Shown piece by piece: positions 1-8,595 of a stretch of DNA of 24,715 nt. The number at the start of each line of letters is the position of its first letter. Positions within the stretch are counted from its first letter, which is position 1. The notes under the pieces were generated by a model that worked only from the letters and a program-made list of their open reading frames with translations, searched no databases and was not told the DNA's origin. Made by a program: the position numbers and the translations under genes. Source of the stretch: Candidatus Nitrosopumilus sp. (lineage in GTDB: Archaea; Thermoproteota; Nitrososphaeria; Nitrososphaerales; Nitrosopumilaceae); assembly GCA_029860565.1 (NCBI GenBank), contig JAOUAY010000005.1, forward strand, positions 1 through 24,715, in the 5' to 3' direction.

Positions 1-1625
1 GTATCTGCGTTAGCTCTGATTCCTATCTTCTTTGCTTTTTGAGACCATTCTAAAATCTGTTTAAAATCGGATGTAAATTCTGGCTCTATTGTTGGAATGT
101 CTCCTATGTATACATTACCTGAACTACCGTCAATTGTTATTGCATCGCCTTCTCTAACTATTTTTCCATCAACACTGCATTGTTTATTGTCATTATCAAT
201 TTTCAAAGTAGAACATCCAACAATACAGGGCTTACCCATTCCTCTAGCTACTACTGCTGCATGAGATGTTTTACCTCCTCTGCTGGTTAAAATTCCAACT
301 GATTCAAAGAATGCTGGAACGTCTTCTGGCTTTGTTTCTTCTCTGATTAGAATTACTTTAGCACCATTTTCACCCATTGCAGTTGCTCTTTTAACATCCA
401 ACACTGCAATTCCACTTGCTGCCCCTGGAGACGCTGCAATACCCTTTGCAAATTGTTCATAGTTTTTGATTTCTTTTGGGTCCATTGTTCTGTGTAGTAG
501 TTGTTCTAGTTGTTCTGCTTGAAGTCTAGTTAGTGCTCTGTCTTTGCTAATTAATTTTTCTTTAACCATGTCTACTGATGTTTTTATCATTCCTATGGCA
601 TTCATTTTTGCATTTCTTGTTTGTAACAAATAGAATCGTCCTTGTTCAATTGTAAACTCAATGTCTTGTGGTTCTTTGTAATGTTTTTCTAATTTTTCAC
701 ATGTTTTTGCTAATTGTTTGTATGATTCTGGTAGGTCTTTTTTCATTTCATCAACTTGCTTTCCTGTTCTTACACCAGCTACCACATCTTCACCTTGAGC
801 ATTGATTAGATATTCACCATAGATCTTACGTGTTCCATCTCCTGGATTCCTTGTAAACACGACACCTGTGGCACAATCATCACCCATGTTTCCAAATGCC
901 ATTGATACAATGTTTACTGCAGTTCCATCTGCAATATTTTTTGTAATGTTATTTCTCTCTCTGTATACGATTGCTCTTTCTCCCATCCAACTTCCAAAGA
1001 CTGCTTTAATTGCAAGTTCTACTTGCTCTGTAGGATCTGTTGGGAATTTCCCTCCGATATGTTTATCACAAATTTGCTTGTATTGTTCTACGATTGATTT
1101 GAGTGATTCTTCATTTAAATCACTGTCCTCTTCAACGTTTTGCTTTTTCTTTGCTGCTTCTAAAACTTCGTCAAATTTACTATCATTTACTCCAAATACA
1201 ACTTTGCCAAATAATTGAACAAATCTTCTATAGGAGTCCCATGCAAATCTTGGGTTGCTACTTTTTTCAGCTAGTCCTAATACTGTTTGATCATTTAGTC
1301 CTAAATTCAGGATAGTATCCATCATTCCAGGCATGGATATTGCTGCACCTGATCTAACTGATACTAGTAAAGGGTTTGATTTGGAGTTCCATTTTTTCCC
1401 TGTTTTTTTCTCTATTTTTGCAATATTTTTTTTAACATCTGCCATGAGTGTTTTTGGCAGTTTTTTATTATTGTCATAGTATTTCTTACAAACTTCGGTA
1501 GTGATTGTAAATCCTGGTGGTACTGGTAGCTTTAGTCTGGTCATTTCACACAGACCTGCTCCTTTTCCTCCTAGGAGTTTTTTGTTTTTTCCGTCACCTT
1601 CGTCATAAAAATAAACTTGTTTCAT
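1..1625 (-). CDS. ppdK: Pyruvate, phosphate dikinase (C-terminus cut by window edge)
   Basis: Interconverts pyruvate + ATP + phosphate and PEP + AMP + PPi; in autotrophic archaea it feeds gluconeogenesis. The reading frame starts at the ATG at 1625 (MKQVYFYDEGDGKN) and stays open to base 1, giving about 541 of the usual ~880-900 residues. Visible: the N-terminal ATP-grasp region with 'LLGGKGAGLCEMT' and 'VSVRSGAAISMPGMMDT', the 'FTRNPGDGTRKIYGEY' segment, 'LLQTRNAK', and the swivelling phosphohistidine domain 'GGKTSHAAVVARGMGKPC', with the catalytic His codon at 261-263. The 'PGDGT' loop is slightly unlike the common bacterial 'PSTGE'. Start lies 33 bases beyond the triosephosphate isomerase stop, so the two gluconeogenic genes are probably cotranscribed. 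Only the PEP/pyruvate barrel is missing, because of the window edge. Identification is very secure. Confidence 0.97.
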   Translation of the reverse strand, partial: MKQVYFYDEGDGKNKKLLGGKGAGLCEMTRLKLPVPPGFTITTEVCKKYYDNNKKLPKTLMADVKKNIAKIEKKTGKKWNSKSNPLLVSVRSGAAISMPGMMDTILNLGLNDQTVLGLAEKSSNPRFAWDSYRRFVQLFGKVVFGVNDSKFDEVLEAAKKKQNVEEDSDLNEESLKSIVEQYKQICDKHIGGKFPTDPTEQVELAIKAVFGSWMGERAIVYRERNNITKNIADGTAVNIVSMAFGNMGDDCATGVVFTRNPGDGTRKIYGEYLINAQGEDVVAGVRTGKQVDEMKKDLPESYKQLAKTCEKLEKHYKEPQDIEFTIEQGRFYLLQTRNAKMNAIGMIKTSVDMVKEKLISKDRALTRLQAEQLEQLLHRTMDPKEIKNYEQFAKGIAASPGAASGIAVLDVKRATAMGENGAKVILIREETKPEDVPAFFESVGILTSRGGKTSHAAVVARGMGKPCIVGCSTLKIDNDNKQCSVDGKIVREGDAITIDGSSGNVYIGDIPTIEPEFTSDFKQILEWSQKAKKIGIRANAD

Positions 1626-1658
1626 TTTTTACGATTATCCAATCTTAAAAGGGGGGTA

Positions 1659-2315
1659 TTAAATCATTGATTTTGCAAAATCTGACATTATCTTGTTCCA
1701 ATCTTTTGCCTTAATGATTCCACTTGCAACTAGGATTCCTTTAGATCCTAATTCTATTGCTTTTGCAACGTCTTCTCCTGAAACAATTCCAGCTCCACAA
1801 AGTAGTTTTGTACTGTTTTTTGTGTTTTTTACTGCATTTGCCGCTTTTGCAATTAATTCCGGTTTTTCTTTTGAAACTGCTTTTCCTGAGCCAATTAGTT
1901 CTGGAGGCTCTATTGCTATATAGTCTGGATTTAGCTTCACATATTTTTTAACTTCTGCAACATCTTTTACACATAAAATAGACATCATCTTTAATTCCTT
2001 TAATTTTAAAATCAGTTTTTCTATTTCTTTACTTGATATTCTATGTTCACTGTGATTAATCAATGATCCTTTTACTTTGGATTTTTTTAGTAATTCTGGA
2101 ATTACAAAACCTGTGGTGCTGCCAACTTTAGAGTCATCTATATGTTGAGCTAAAATTGGAATTGAACTTTTTGATACAAGCCCTATGAGATGTTGTGGTG
2201 GTGATACTGCAATTTTTATTTTATATTTTTTGGAGATTTTTTCAGCAGTTTTCACAAATTTGGTTATATTGTCTCCCGCAATTTCTTCATAATTTTTACA
2301 GTTGATTACAAACAT
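1659..2315 (-). CDS. tpiA: Triosephosphate isomerase, archaeal short form
   Basis: Interconverts dihydroxyacetone phosphate and glyceraldehyde 3-phosphate in gluconeogenesis/glycolysis, in the cytoplasm. The 218-residue length fits the archaeal form, shorter than the ~250-residue bacterial enzymes. Seen: substrate Lys7 in 'INCKNYEE', catalytic His88 in 'INHSEHR', catalytic Glu136 in 'AIEPPELIGSGKAVS', and the phosphate-binding end 'LLCGAGIVSGEDVAKAIE' with 'GILVASGI'. The start MFVINCKNYE matches the family, which begins directly with the first beta strand. It lies between the SemiSWEET-like gene and ppdK, all on the minus strand with gaps of 38 and 33 bases. Confidence 0.96.
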   Translation of the reverse strand: MFVINCKNYEEIAGDNITKFVKTAEKISKKYKIKIAVSPPQHLIGLVSKSSIPILAQHIDDSKVGSTTGFVIPELLKKSKVKGSLINHSEHRISSKEIEKLILKLKELKMMSILCVKDVAEVKKYVKLNPDYIAIEPPELIGSGKAVSKEKPELIAKAANAVKNTKNSTKLLCGAGIVSGEDVAKAIELGSKGILVASGIIKAKDWNKIMSDFAKSMI

Positions 2316-2353
2316 CTTTTTTTGATCTTTTCTGTATTATATTTAATCCTTGA

Positions 2354-2644
2354 TTACACATGTGTTGTTTTTGATTTAATGTCGTAATTCCTCTTCATTG
2401 TTAACACTATCATCATTAGAGTAATTCCTGCAATATTTGTGCCTATGATAAATACATCTGATACTATGATTCCATAAATTGACCACAAAATTGAACCTGT
2501 TGAAATAAAGATCATCAAAAATTTTGAAACATCTTTTAGACTTTTTGTTTTATATCCTTTGTAAATTTGTTCTACCCATCCCGTGAGAATTAAAACTCCG
2601 GCTGCCACTCCAAGTATGGTAAGTAATGTTCCATCAATTTCCAT
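2354..2644 (-). CDS. SemiSWEET-like PQ-loop small transporter
   Basis: A 96-residue protein with three predicted membrane helices (about residues 7-27, 41-61 and 66-84), the layout of a SemiSWEET/MtN3 half-transporter that works as a dimer and moves sugars or other small solutes. Family-like features are 'YKTKSLKDVSKFLM' after helix 1, 'GSILWSIYGIIVSD' in helix 2 and a conserved Asn in 'IGTNIAGITLM' of helix 3. The PQ motif at the end of helix 1 is altered to 'VEQ', so the kink proline is missing. It sits 8 bases after polB and before tpiA. That position hints at a link to sugar-phosphate metabolism, but the substrate is unknown. Family call fairly sure, function inferred. Confidence 0.8.
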   Translation of the reverse strand: MEIDGTLLTILGVAAGVLILTGWVEQIYKGYKTKSLKDVSKFLMIFISTGSILWSIYGIIVSDVFIIGTNIAGITLMMIVLTMKRNYDIKSKTTHV

Positions 2645-2652
2645 ATCTCATT

Positions 2653-5208
2653 TTAACTCCAAAAGAATTCATCTAATCCTGTCTGTTTTGGTTTTCCTAA
2701 CATTGTATCAAAATCTAAATCCATTGATGATGTAATTTGTTCTAATGTTGATTCCATGAACTCCATGTATTTTTTTGAATCTATTTCTTCTTTCTTTGCT
2801 AACTCTACGGGTTTTACTCCTGGTTTGTTTAAAATTTTGATAAATGAAATTTTATCCCCTTTTTTTATTTCTCTAATTGATTCTAATTGTCTCGCAGCTC
2901 TGATGTGTTGAGGGATTGTCTTTACATATTCTGACGGTGCTTTACTCAGCATTACATTGAATGTCAAATCTTCTAATGGGATTTCTTTTGCTTCTACCTT
3001 TTTACCGCATATGGCAATTTTTTCAGAGATTTTTTGTTTTGCCTTTACAAAATCTTCTATTGTTTGAACTTTGGATAAAATATCTACTAATTCATAAAAT
3101 AATTTTTTGATAAATGCTGGTGTATGTGATTTTTTCCCAGTTAGACCTTTGACATCTACTTTGCCCGATTTTGTAACTCCAAGATAATTTTTCTTTCTGT
3201 TACTTAATACACAGTATCTGTATGTCTTGTCAATCTCCAAATCTACACCATGATCCTTTTTTGCTTGTTCAATTACTGTTTGAATTTGTTCTTGAGTTGG
3301 TTTTTTGAGAAATAATGAATCTGTGTCCCCATATAGTACTTCTATTCCTATTGACTCACATTTTTTAATTGTCTCCAAAATTGTATGTCTTCCAATTGCT
3401 GTTGTTGCTTCAGCTACTGGTAGAAAGTATAATGGAAATATTTCAGCGCCCATTACCCCATAACTGGCGTTTAGAATCACTTTGAGTGCTTGACTGACTA
3501 CGGTGTATTGTTGTCTCTGATCCTCAGTCAGAGTTTCCTTTTTTGACAGGCTCTTGTAGTAGTTTACTCTCAAATCTCTCAAAGATCCAATGATCATTGA
3601 TGTCAGACCATTTTTCTTTGAACATGCCCAATGATTGGTTTGTGGAATAATGTCTTTTTTACATTCTTCATGAGCACATCTTACTGTCTCATAAGATAGA
3701 TTTCGAACTTTGATAATACTGGGATACAGACTTGCAAAATCCATAACTACTACGTCAAAATGAATTCCTTCTTTAGGTTCGACAACGAGTCCTCCTCTAT
3801 ATTTTTTGTCTTTAATTACTGCATCAGACATCACTCCCTCTGATCTTCTTTGAAGTTCTTCCCGTTTTGGAATCAAACAATTTCTTTTCCGATGTTCATA
3901 ATACAATAAACTCCTAATCCATTGAGATACTCCCATCCTTGCAATGTCATCCATTGGCATTCTTCCAATTCTTGCAATAATTACAAGAAGATCCATCAAC
4001 AAATCCTTGTTGAAGCTGGTAAGCTCATATGTCAATAGAGCATCATTGTAACAATAGTTTGCAGTCTGGTAAAGTGATAGTTCGTCAAACTCTAATCCGT
4101 AATCTATTTTCTCTTTTCCTAACAATGCTTTTGAGACGCTGTTTAATGAAAAATCGGTGTATTTTTGACTGAATGCGTAGATTTGAAATGAACGATTTGA
4201 AAGAACTTTATACAAATCAAGATGAACTCCTTTTTTCAGAGTTGCAGAATCCCTCATCATGTAAAATGGGTTTTCCGAATTTTTCACCCCTAGTCTTTCT
4301 GCTCTGTTGTAAAGATACGGTAGGTCAAACTCGTCCCCGTTATATGTCAGAACAAATGGAAATGTCTTGATTATCTCAAATGCATCTTCTATCATTTTTT
4401 TTTCCTCACTCAAATCATAGAATTTGATTTTGATGTTGGGATCTAACTCGTTTGTCCCTTCTTCTGTTTCCTCTGTTTTGAGCACAAAAATTTGATCAAA
4501 TCCATCAGAACCCTTCAGTCCTATGGCTGTGACTTTTTTTTCAGCAAGTTTTGGATCTGGAATTCGTCCAATCACTGCCTCTACTTCGATATCTACACTG
4601 AGTCTCTTTATTCTTGGAATTGGTTGATTTAGTAATTCGGCCCATTCTGAAATGAAAGTTTTAAACTCTTCTGCATCTACCATACTTTCACTGTCAACTT
4701 TGTCCCACAACAAACTTTTCAGTGCAATTTTTACTTCATCTGAAATTTCTAAATCATGCGGTATTATTTTTCCATCTTTAATTTCATAGTATTTCCCAAC
4801 AATTAATCCTCTGTCATAGAGATAATTTTCATAATATTTTATGTCTGATTCCCAAGTTTCAATTTGATTTCTGATACTCTCTCCAAAATTCCCACCAATG
4901 GATAACGGACTATCTACAATTATTTGTGACATCTCTACTTCTTCATCTTTGATTAAATCATATTTTTTAACCTGTTTGATTTTAAGTACATCGTCTCTTT
5001 CTTGAAGAAAATCTAACTCTTCTGGGGATAATCTTGAATAGCAATATGGCTTATGGCCCGTTTCGTCATGCCATAGAATTAATTCTTTGGATTTTGGTTC
5101 ATAGAATTTCAAAACAGCTGATTTTGTAATGTTATCATATGCAGCTGATACCAACATTGCTGGCATCATTGATTCAATTTTTTTACTCTCTCCTAGATTT
5201 ACTTGCAT
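2653..5208 (-). CDS. polB: Family B DNA polymerase (PolB), replicative/repair
   Basis: An 851-residue DNA-dependent DNA polymerase with proofreading. Domains in order: N-terminal domain (1-200); 3'-5' exonuclease with Exo I 'SVDIEVE' (D206, E208), Exo II 'TYNGDEFDLPYL' (290-295) and Exo III 'YCYNDALLTYE' (385-389); polymerase motif A 'DFASLYPSII' (490-499), motif B 'KVILNASYGVMG' (576-584) and motif C 'YGDTDSLF' (626-631). Between motifs A and B are three cysteines (C511, C516, C529) with nearby histidines, likely a structural metal or disulphide site. The C-terminus 'KQTGLDEFFWS' is a PIP-box-like PCNA-binding tail. All catalytic acidic residues are present, so it should be active in synthesis and proofreading. 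The start is 4 bases after the dCMP deaminase stop, indicating one transcript for nucleotide supply and replication. Confidence 0.97.
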   Translation of the reverse strand: MQVNLGESKKIESMMPAMLVSAAYDNITKSAVLKFYEPKSKELILWHDETGHKPYCYSRLSPEELDFLQERDDVLKIKQVKKYDLIKDEEVEMSQIIVDSPLSIGGNFGESIRNQIETWESDIKYYENYLYDRGLIVGKYYEIKDGKIIPHDLEISDEVKIALKSLLWDKVDSESMVDAEEFKTFISEWAELLNQPIPRIKRLSVDIEVEAVIGRIPDPKLAEKKVTAIGLKGSDGFDQIFVLKTEETEEGTNELDPNIKIKFYDLSEEKKMIEDAFEIIKTFPFVLTYNGDEFDLPYLYNRAERLGVKNSENPFYMMRDSATLKKGVHLDLYKVLSNRSFQIYAFSQKYTDFSLNSVSKALLGKEKIDYGLEFDELSLYQTANYCYNDALLTYELTSFNKDLLMDLLVIIARIGRMPMDDIARMGVSQWIRSLLYYEHRKRNCLIPKREELQRRSEGVMSDAVIKDKKYRGGLVVEPKEGIHFDVVVMDFASLYPSIIKVRNLSYETVRCAHEECKKDIIPQTNHWACSKKNGLTSMIIGSLRDLRVNYYKSLSKKETLTEDQRQQYTVVSQALKVILNASYGVMGAEIFPLYFLPVAEATTAIGRHTILETIKKCESIGIEVLYGDTDSLFLKKPTQEQIQTVIEQAKKDHGVDLEIDKTYRYCVLSNRKKNYLGVTKSGKVDVKGLTGKKSHTPAFIKKLFYELVDILSKVQTIEDFVKAKQKISEKIAICGKKVEAKEIPLEDLTFNVMLSKAPSEYVKTIPQHIRAARQLESIREIKKGDKISFIKILNKPGVKPVELAKKEEIDSKKYMEFMESTLEQITSSMDLDFDTMLGKPKQTGLDEFFWS

Positions 5209-5212
5209 TTTC

Positions 5213-5740
5213 TCACACAGTGTTTTCGTATTTGCCTACCAGTTCTTTTGCCCATTTTACAATTTTATTTTTATCTAGATTTACCACTTCTACTCCTGCT
5301 TCTTTTAATAACTCATAATCTGTTTCAGGGTATGCATCAAGGCAAACAAATTTTCTAATTCCAATCGTAATTGCCATTTTGGTGCATTCTAGGCACGGGA
5401 CAAATGTTGTATACAGTATCGCTCCCTCTGTTCCTGCCTCAATTCCTAAAATTGCACAATGCATGATGGCATTAGCTTCTGCATGATTGCAAAGGCACCT
5501 GTCAAGTGATGCACCTGATTCAATTTTTCCTTCCATTCTTAGTTGACATCTTTTACATCCTCCTTCAAAACAATTTTTGATTCCAGGTGGTGTTCCATTG
5601 TATCCTGTTGCTAATTGCCTGTGATTTCTGACAATTACTGCGCCAACTTGCCTGGTCATGCAGTTTGAACGAAGTTTGGCAAGTTCTGCTTGAAGCATAA
5701 AATATTCGTCCCAATCTGGTCTGTCAAAAGAACTACTCAC
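5213..5740 (-). CDS. Deoxycytidylate (dCMP) deaminase
   Basis: Deaminates dCMP to dUMP, the precursor of dTMP; cytoplasmic zinc enzyme of 175 residues. Seen: zinc site 'CNHAEANAIMH' (H86, catalytic E88) and 'TTFVPCLECTKMAI' (C116, C119); substrate loop 'LATGYNGTPPG' (about 43-53); and an extra cysteine cluster 'NCFEGGCKRC' (C57, C62, C65) that may hold a second metal. Start MSSSFDRPDWDEYFM matches the usual N-terminal 'RPSWDEYFM' of ComEB-type deaminases. First gene of a probable minus-strand operon running into polB 4 bases later. The dCTP-fed allosteric form and the unregulated form cannot be told apart here. Confidence 0.94.
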   Translation of the reverse strand: MSSSFDRPDWDEYFMLQAELAKLRSNCMTRQVGAVIVRNHRQLATGYNGTPPGIKNCFEGGCKRCQLRMEGKIESGASLDRCLCNHAEANAIMHCAILGIEAGTEGAILYTTFVPCLECTKMAITIGIRKFVCLDAYPETDYELLKEAGVEVVNLDKNKIVKWAKELVGKYENTV

Positions 5741-6117
5741 ACAAATTCTCTTTGACTGTTCAATATATGGATCACTCTAGCTGAGAATTCTTGTGCGATC
5801 AATGTTATGAATTAGGTGAATACTGTGGACCCATTTTTTATAATACTTTCTTTTAAAATAATTTCAACATTTGAATAGTGAATCAGAAAATATGTTCAAA
5901 ATACAGGAAAGATGTAAAATTGAAGCAGGTTTTTTTGGTAATTGTGGCAAGGATGGAAATTCAGACACTTCTCTGGTTTTAGGCACATAATTACGATAGT
6001 AATCATGGTAAGTGTTCTATTTCTTTTTCATTAGAGGAATAGATTTAGTGTATAGTAATAGCTCAACAATTCTATACGAAAGCATAAAATCAATAAATTC
6101 TGATTTCTTCTTATCGT
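5741..6117. other. Divergent intergenic region with a cysteine-rich micro-ORF trace
   Basis: This spacer separates the minus-strand dCMP deaminase/polB operon from the plus-strand helicase, so it must hold both promoters. A T/A-rich stretch around 6080-6100 lies at the expected distance for the helicase. On the plus strand, 5767-5856 reads as a tiny frame with one TGA (5782-5784); after it the peptide contains 'CDQCYELGEYC', like a zinc knuckle. A TTG at 5791 could start the part after the stop (21 residues). A second 32-codon frame starts at 5892. Neither has enough support to call a gene. Confidence 0.4.
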
Positions 6118-7626
6118 ATGACTGAATTTGTTGAAAAAAAATATGTCCAAAAAAACTCTATTGAGAAACGAGATTATCAAATAAATCTTGCAACTCAAGC
6201 AATTAAAGAAAACTGCATTGTAGTGTTACCTACTGGTCTTGGAAAAACCGCTGTTGCATTACATGTAATTGCTGAATACCTTGCAAAGGGAACTGGTGGT
6301 GTATTGTTTTTAGCTCCAACTAGAGTTTTAGTGAATCAGCATTATGAATTTTTAAAAAATAATCTTACACTGGATGATATATCTATAATTACTGGAGAGG
6401 ATCCAATAGCAAAAAGAACCAAACTTTGGAATAGCAGTATAATTTGTGCAACTCCTGAAATTGCTAGAAATGATTTGAATCGAAAAATCGTATCATCAGA
6501 ACAATTCAATCTTGTCATCTTTGATGAAGTTCATAGGACTGTTGGTGATTATGCCTATTCTGGCATTGCTGAACGTTTTGAGAATTCATCCTCTAGAATT
6601 GTTGGAATGACTGCCACCTTGCCAAGTGAAAAGGAAAAAGCTACTGAAATTCTAACAAAACTTGGGATTTCAAGTATTGCAGAACGAACAGAAGATAGTG
6701 CTGATGTGAAGCCATACACCCAAAAAACTAACACCGAATGGATTAACGTAGAACTTCCGCCTGAACTAAAAGCAATTCAAACCTTGCTGAAATTGGCATT
6801 AGATGAAAGGTATGATACTCTAAGAAAAAATGGGATTCGTTTAGCAGAACAACAATCTCTTTCAGCACTTCTTAGAAATAGGCCTTTTGTATTAACTCAG
6901 AATAGACGTTCAGCAAAACCACTGTTCACAGCAATTAGAATTCATTATGCATTAAACATACTTGAGGCTCATGGCATTACGCCATTTCTAAAATTTTGTG
7001 AGCGTGCAAAAGCAAAAAAAGGTGTTGGAGTAAAAGACTTGTTTGAACTTGATCCTAATTTTACAAGAGCCATACATTTGGCAAAAGAAGCACAATTGCG
7101 TGGAATTGAACATTCAAAAATTCCAAAACTAAAAGAAATCATTGAATCTGTTCCAGGCAAAGTTTTGATATTTACAAGCTATAGGGATTCTGTTGATCTA
7201 ATTTTCAATCAGCTTACTAAACTTGGTATTTCTGCAGGAATTTTAATTGGCAAAGCTGGTGTAACTGGATTAAAACAAAAAAAGCAAATTGAAACTGTGC
7301 AAAATTTTAGAGATGGCCTTTTTCGTGTGCTAGTTGCAACTCGTGTTGGGGAGGAAGGATTAGATATTGCTGAAGTTAATCAAGTAATTTTTTATGACAA
7401 CGTGCCAAGCTCTGTTAGATTTATCCAAAGGAGGGGAAGAACTGGCAGAAAAGATACTGGTAAACTTGTAGTTTTAATTGCAAAAAATACTATTGATGAA
7501 ACATACTATTGGATAGGAAAACGAAAAATGACTGCTGCCAAATTCATGGGTGAACAGATGACTCAAGTTTTGGAGAAAAATCAAGAAATTGAATCTAAAA
7601 AAACAGGACTAGATGCATTTCTCTAG
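6118..7626 (+). CDS. Hef-like superfamily 2 DNA helicase (FANCM/Hef helicase half, no nuclease)
   Basis: A 502-residue SF2 helicase of the Hef/FANCM type, acting on forks and branched DNA in repair and restart. Seen: Q-like motif 'EKRDYQINLA' (17-26), Walker A 'LPTGLGKTAVA' (37-47), Ia 'LAPTRVLVNQH', motif II 'DEVH' (136-139), motif III 'MTATLPS' (164-170), a helical insert (about 215-335) typical of Hef, motif IV 'IFTSYRDSVD', motif V 'VATRVGEEGLDIAE' (407-419) and motif VI 'FIQRRGRTGRKD' (435-446). The euryarchaeal ERCC4 nuclease and HhH2 domains are absent; the protein ends in 'KKTGLDAFL', a PIP-box-like PCNA tail. Its stop shares CTAG with the stop of the convergent gene at 7623. A split Hef with nuclease encoded elsewhere is the expected arrangement in these archaea. 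Confidence 0.93.
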   Translation: MTEFVEKKYVQKNSIEKRDYQINLATQAIKENCIVVLPTGLGKTAVALHVIAEYLAKGTGGVLFLAPTRVLVNQHYEFLKNNLTLDDISIITGEDPIAKRTKLWNSSIICATPEIARNDLNRKIVSSEQFNLVIFDEVHRTVGDYAYSGIAERFENSSSRIVGMTATLPSEKEKATEILTKLGISSIAERTEDSADVKPYTQKTNTEWINVELPPELKAIQTLLKLALDERYDTLRKNGIRLAEQQSLSALLRNRPFVLTQNRRSAKPLFTAIRIHYALNILEAHGITPFLKFCERAKAKKGVGVKDLFELDPNFTRAIHLAKEAQLRGIEHSKIPKLKEIIESVPGKVLIFTSYRDSVDLIFNQLTKLGISAGILIGKAGVTGLKQKKQIETVQNFRDGLFRVLVATRVGEEGLDIAEVNQVIFYDNVPSSVRFIQRRGRTGRKDTGKLVVLIAKNTIDETYYWIGKRKMTAAKFMGEQMTQVLEKNQEIESKKTGLDAFL

Positions 7627-7895
7627 TTTTTGTACTGTCTAGTTATGTTGTCAAAAATTATTTGTTTTCTTTGAATTATTTTATTTTTCATTCCTGACTC
7701 TAAATGATGAATACCACTCTTTTTTGCAACTAGTAAATTCTCTAATCTCACATCAAACTGATTTTGAAGAAAATTTTCAACTCCTGAAAACCCTCCATCT
7801 ACCTCTAGATTTTTAAATGCATCTTTTGCTAAATTATTGATGGATTTGTCTAGATATGAGATAATCTCTTCAAGTGTTTTCTCAGTAAGTACCAT
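7623..7895 (-). CDS. Small helical hypothetical protein
   Basis: A 90-residue protein (MVLTEKTLEEIISYLD...) predicted mostly alpha-helical, charged and soluble, without signal or membrane segment. I do not recognise the family. It is convergent with the helicase gene, the two stop codons sharing the CTAG at 7623-7626. Its codon use is like the neighbouring core genes, and the composition (amphipathic helices, 'ARLENLLVAKK'-like heptads around 'VRLENLLVAKKSG') argues for a real gene. No function can be assigned. Confidence 0.75.
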   Translation of the reverse strand: MVLTEKTLEEIISYLDKSINNLAKDAFKNLEVDGGFSGVENFLQNQFDVRLENLLVAKKSGIHHLESGMKNKIIQRKQIIFDNITRQYKN

Positions 7896-7971
7896 GAATG
7901 TCTTAATTTTAAATCTGCAAAAAACGTTGTGTATTTTATTTTGGTTTAATAGATGTGATCTCCGAAATAAC

Positions 7972-8250
7972 CTATCCTAATCTTTTGATGATGTGGTATC
8001 CAAATTCTGTTTTAATTGGCTCTGAAATCTCTCCAATTTGAAGTTTGAATGCTGCATCTTCAAAAGGTTTTACCATCATGCCTTTTGTAAAATAGCCCAA
8101 GTTTCCATCTTTTTTCCCACTGCCTTTATCCGTTGAGAATTCTTTTGCCAAGGTTCCAAATTTTTCACCATTTTTGATCTTTTCTAAAATGACTAGGGAT
8201 TCACTTTGTTTTTCAACTAGGATGTGAGAACATTTTATCTTGTTAGACAT
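7972..8250 (-). CDS. Single-domain parvulin peptidyl-prolyl isomerase (NmPin/CsPinA type)
   Basis: A 92-residue parvulin catalysing cis-trans isomerisation of Xaa-Pro bonds. Nearly the whole protein is the catalytic domain: 'KCSHILVEKQSES' (first strand with the parvulin His), 'IKNGEKFGTLAKEFSTDKGSGKKDGNLGYFTKGMMVKPFEDAAF' in pieces, and 'EPIKTEFGYHIIKRLG' (second conserved His). It closely matches my memory of the structurally studied parvulins from Nitrosopumilus maritimus (NmPin) and Cenarchaeum symbiosum (CsPinA). Lysines around residues 31 and 46-47 form a basic patch like the one proposed to bind membranes in NmPin. No signal peptide, so cytoplasmic. Start MSNKIKCSH fits the family exactly. 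Confidence 0.95.
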   Translation of the reverse strand: MSNKIKCSHILVEKQSESLVILEKIKNGEKFGTLAKEFSTDKGSGKKDGNLGYFTKGMMVKPFEDAAFKLQIGEISEPIKTEFGYHIIKRLG

Positions 8251-8292
8251 TTTAATACTCTTTTTCTACCACCTCCTTGTTTTAATAAATAC

Positions 8293-8541
8293 TTGGACAA
8301 ATCAGAAAGAATCATTGTAGGAGGACAAGTGCCTGAACAGGTACCTGATTATTTTGGAGTCGGAGGCGGATTTGAAGCAGGAATTCCAAGGGTGCGATTT
8401 CACTAGGAAATCATGGATGCAGAACGTGAAAGGCTAGGACCATTATATCCAATGTATTACGAGTGTAACTTTTACAATTCTTCTTCCACTTGGTACAAAC
8501 CAGAGTATTTTCAGTATTCAGATTATGGAGAGGTTATGTAG
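8293..8541 (+). pseudogene. Small glycine/tyrosine-rich ORF interrupted by one in-frame TAG
   Basis: From a TTG at 8293 the plus strand reads a coding-like segment 'RIIVGGQVPEQVPDYFGVGG' and continues to 'GIPRVRFH' before TAG at 8404-8406. The same frame then stays open through an ATG at 8413 ('MDAERERLGPLYPMYYECNF', later 'STWYKPEYFQYSDYGEV') to a second TAG at 8539. Together they would give about 82 residues rich in Gly, Tyr and Pro. The halves look like one protein broken by a point stop, but two micro-proteins (36 and 42 residues) are also possible. Upstream extension past 8293 would overlap the parvulin start region and is unlikely. I recognise no family. Confidence 0.4.
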
Positions 8542-8573
8542 GTAATGTAATGATAATTTCTCTCGTAGTTTTT

Positions 8574-8595
8574 CATAATTCTATCTAAGATTATG
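8574..8595. repeat. Dyad element, copy 1 (overlaps a start codon)
   Basis: Arms CATAATT and GATTATG flank the 8-base centre CTATCTAA, with one mismatch in the arms. The right arm contains the ATG (8593-8595) that begins the zinc-ribbon micro-gene. As RNA it would place the start codon in the stem; as DNA it could be a dimer operator. Confidence 0.6.

Noticed and set aside
868..1218. Long plus-strand frame opposite the pyruvate phosphate dikinase gene
   Set aside because: Antisense shadow; the minus strand encodes an unmistakable enzyme over the same bases.
8338..8347. Palindrome CAGGTACCTG
   Set aside because: Lies within a coding-like stretch, short, and explained by the Val-Pro codons.
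8404..8406. TAG as a pyrrolysine codon
   Set aside because: No pyrrolysine machinery is known in this group, and many genes here (for example the helicase) end normally with TAG.
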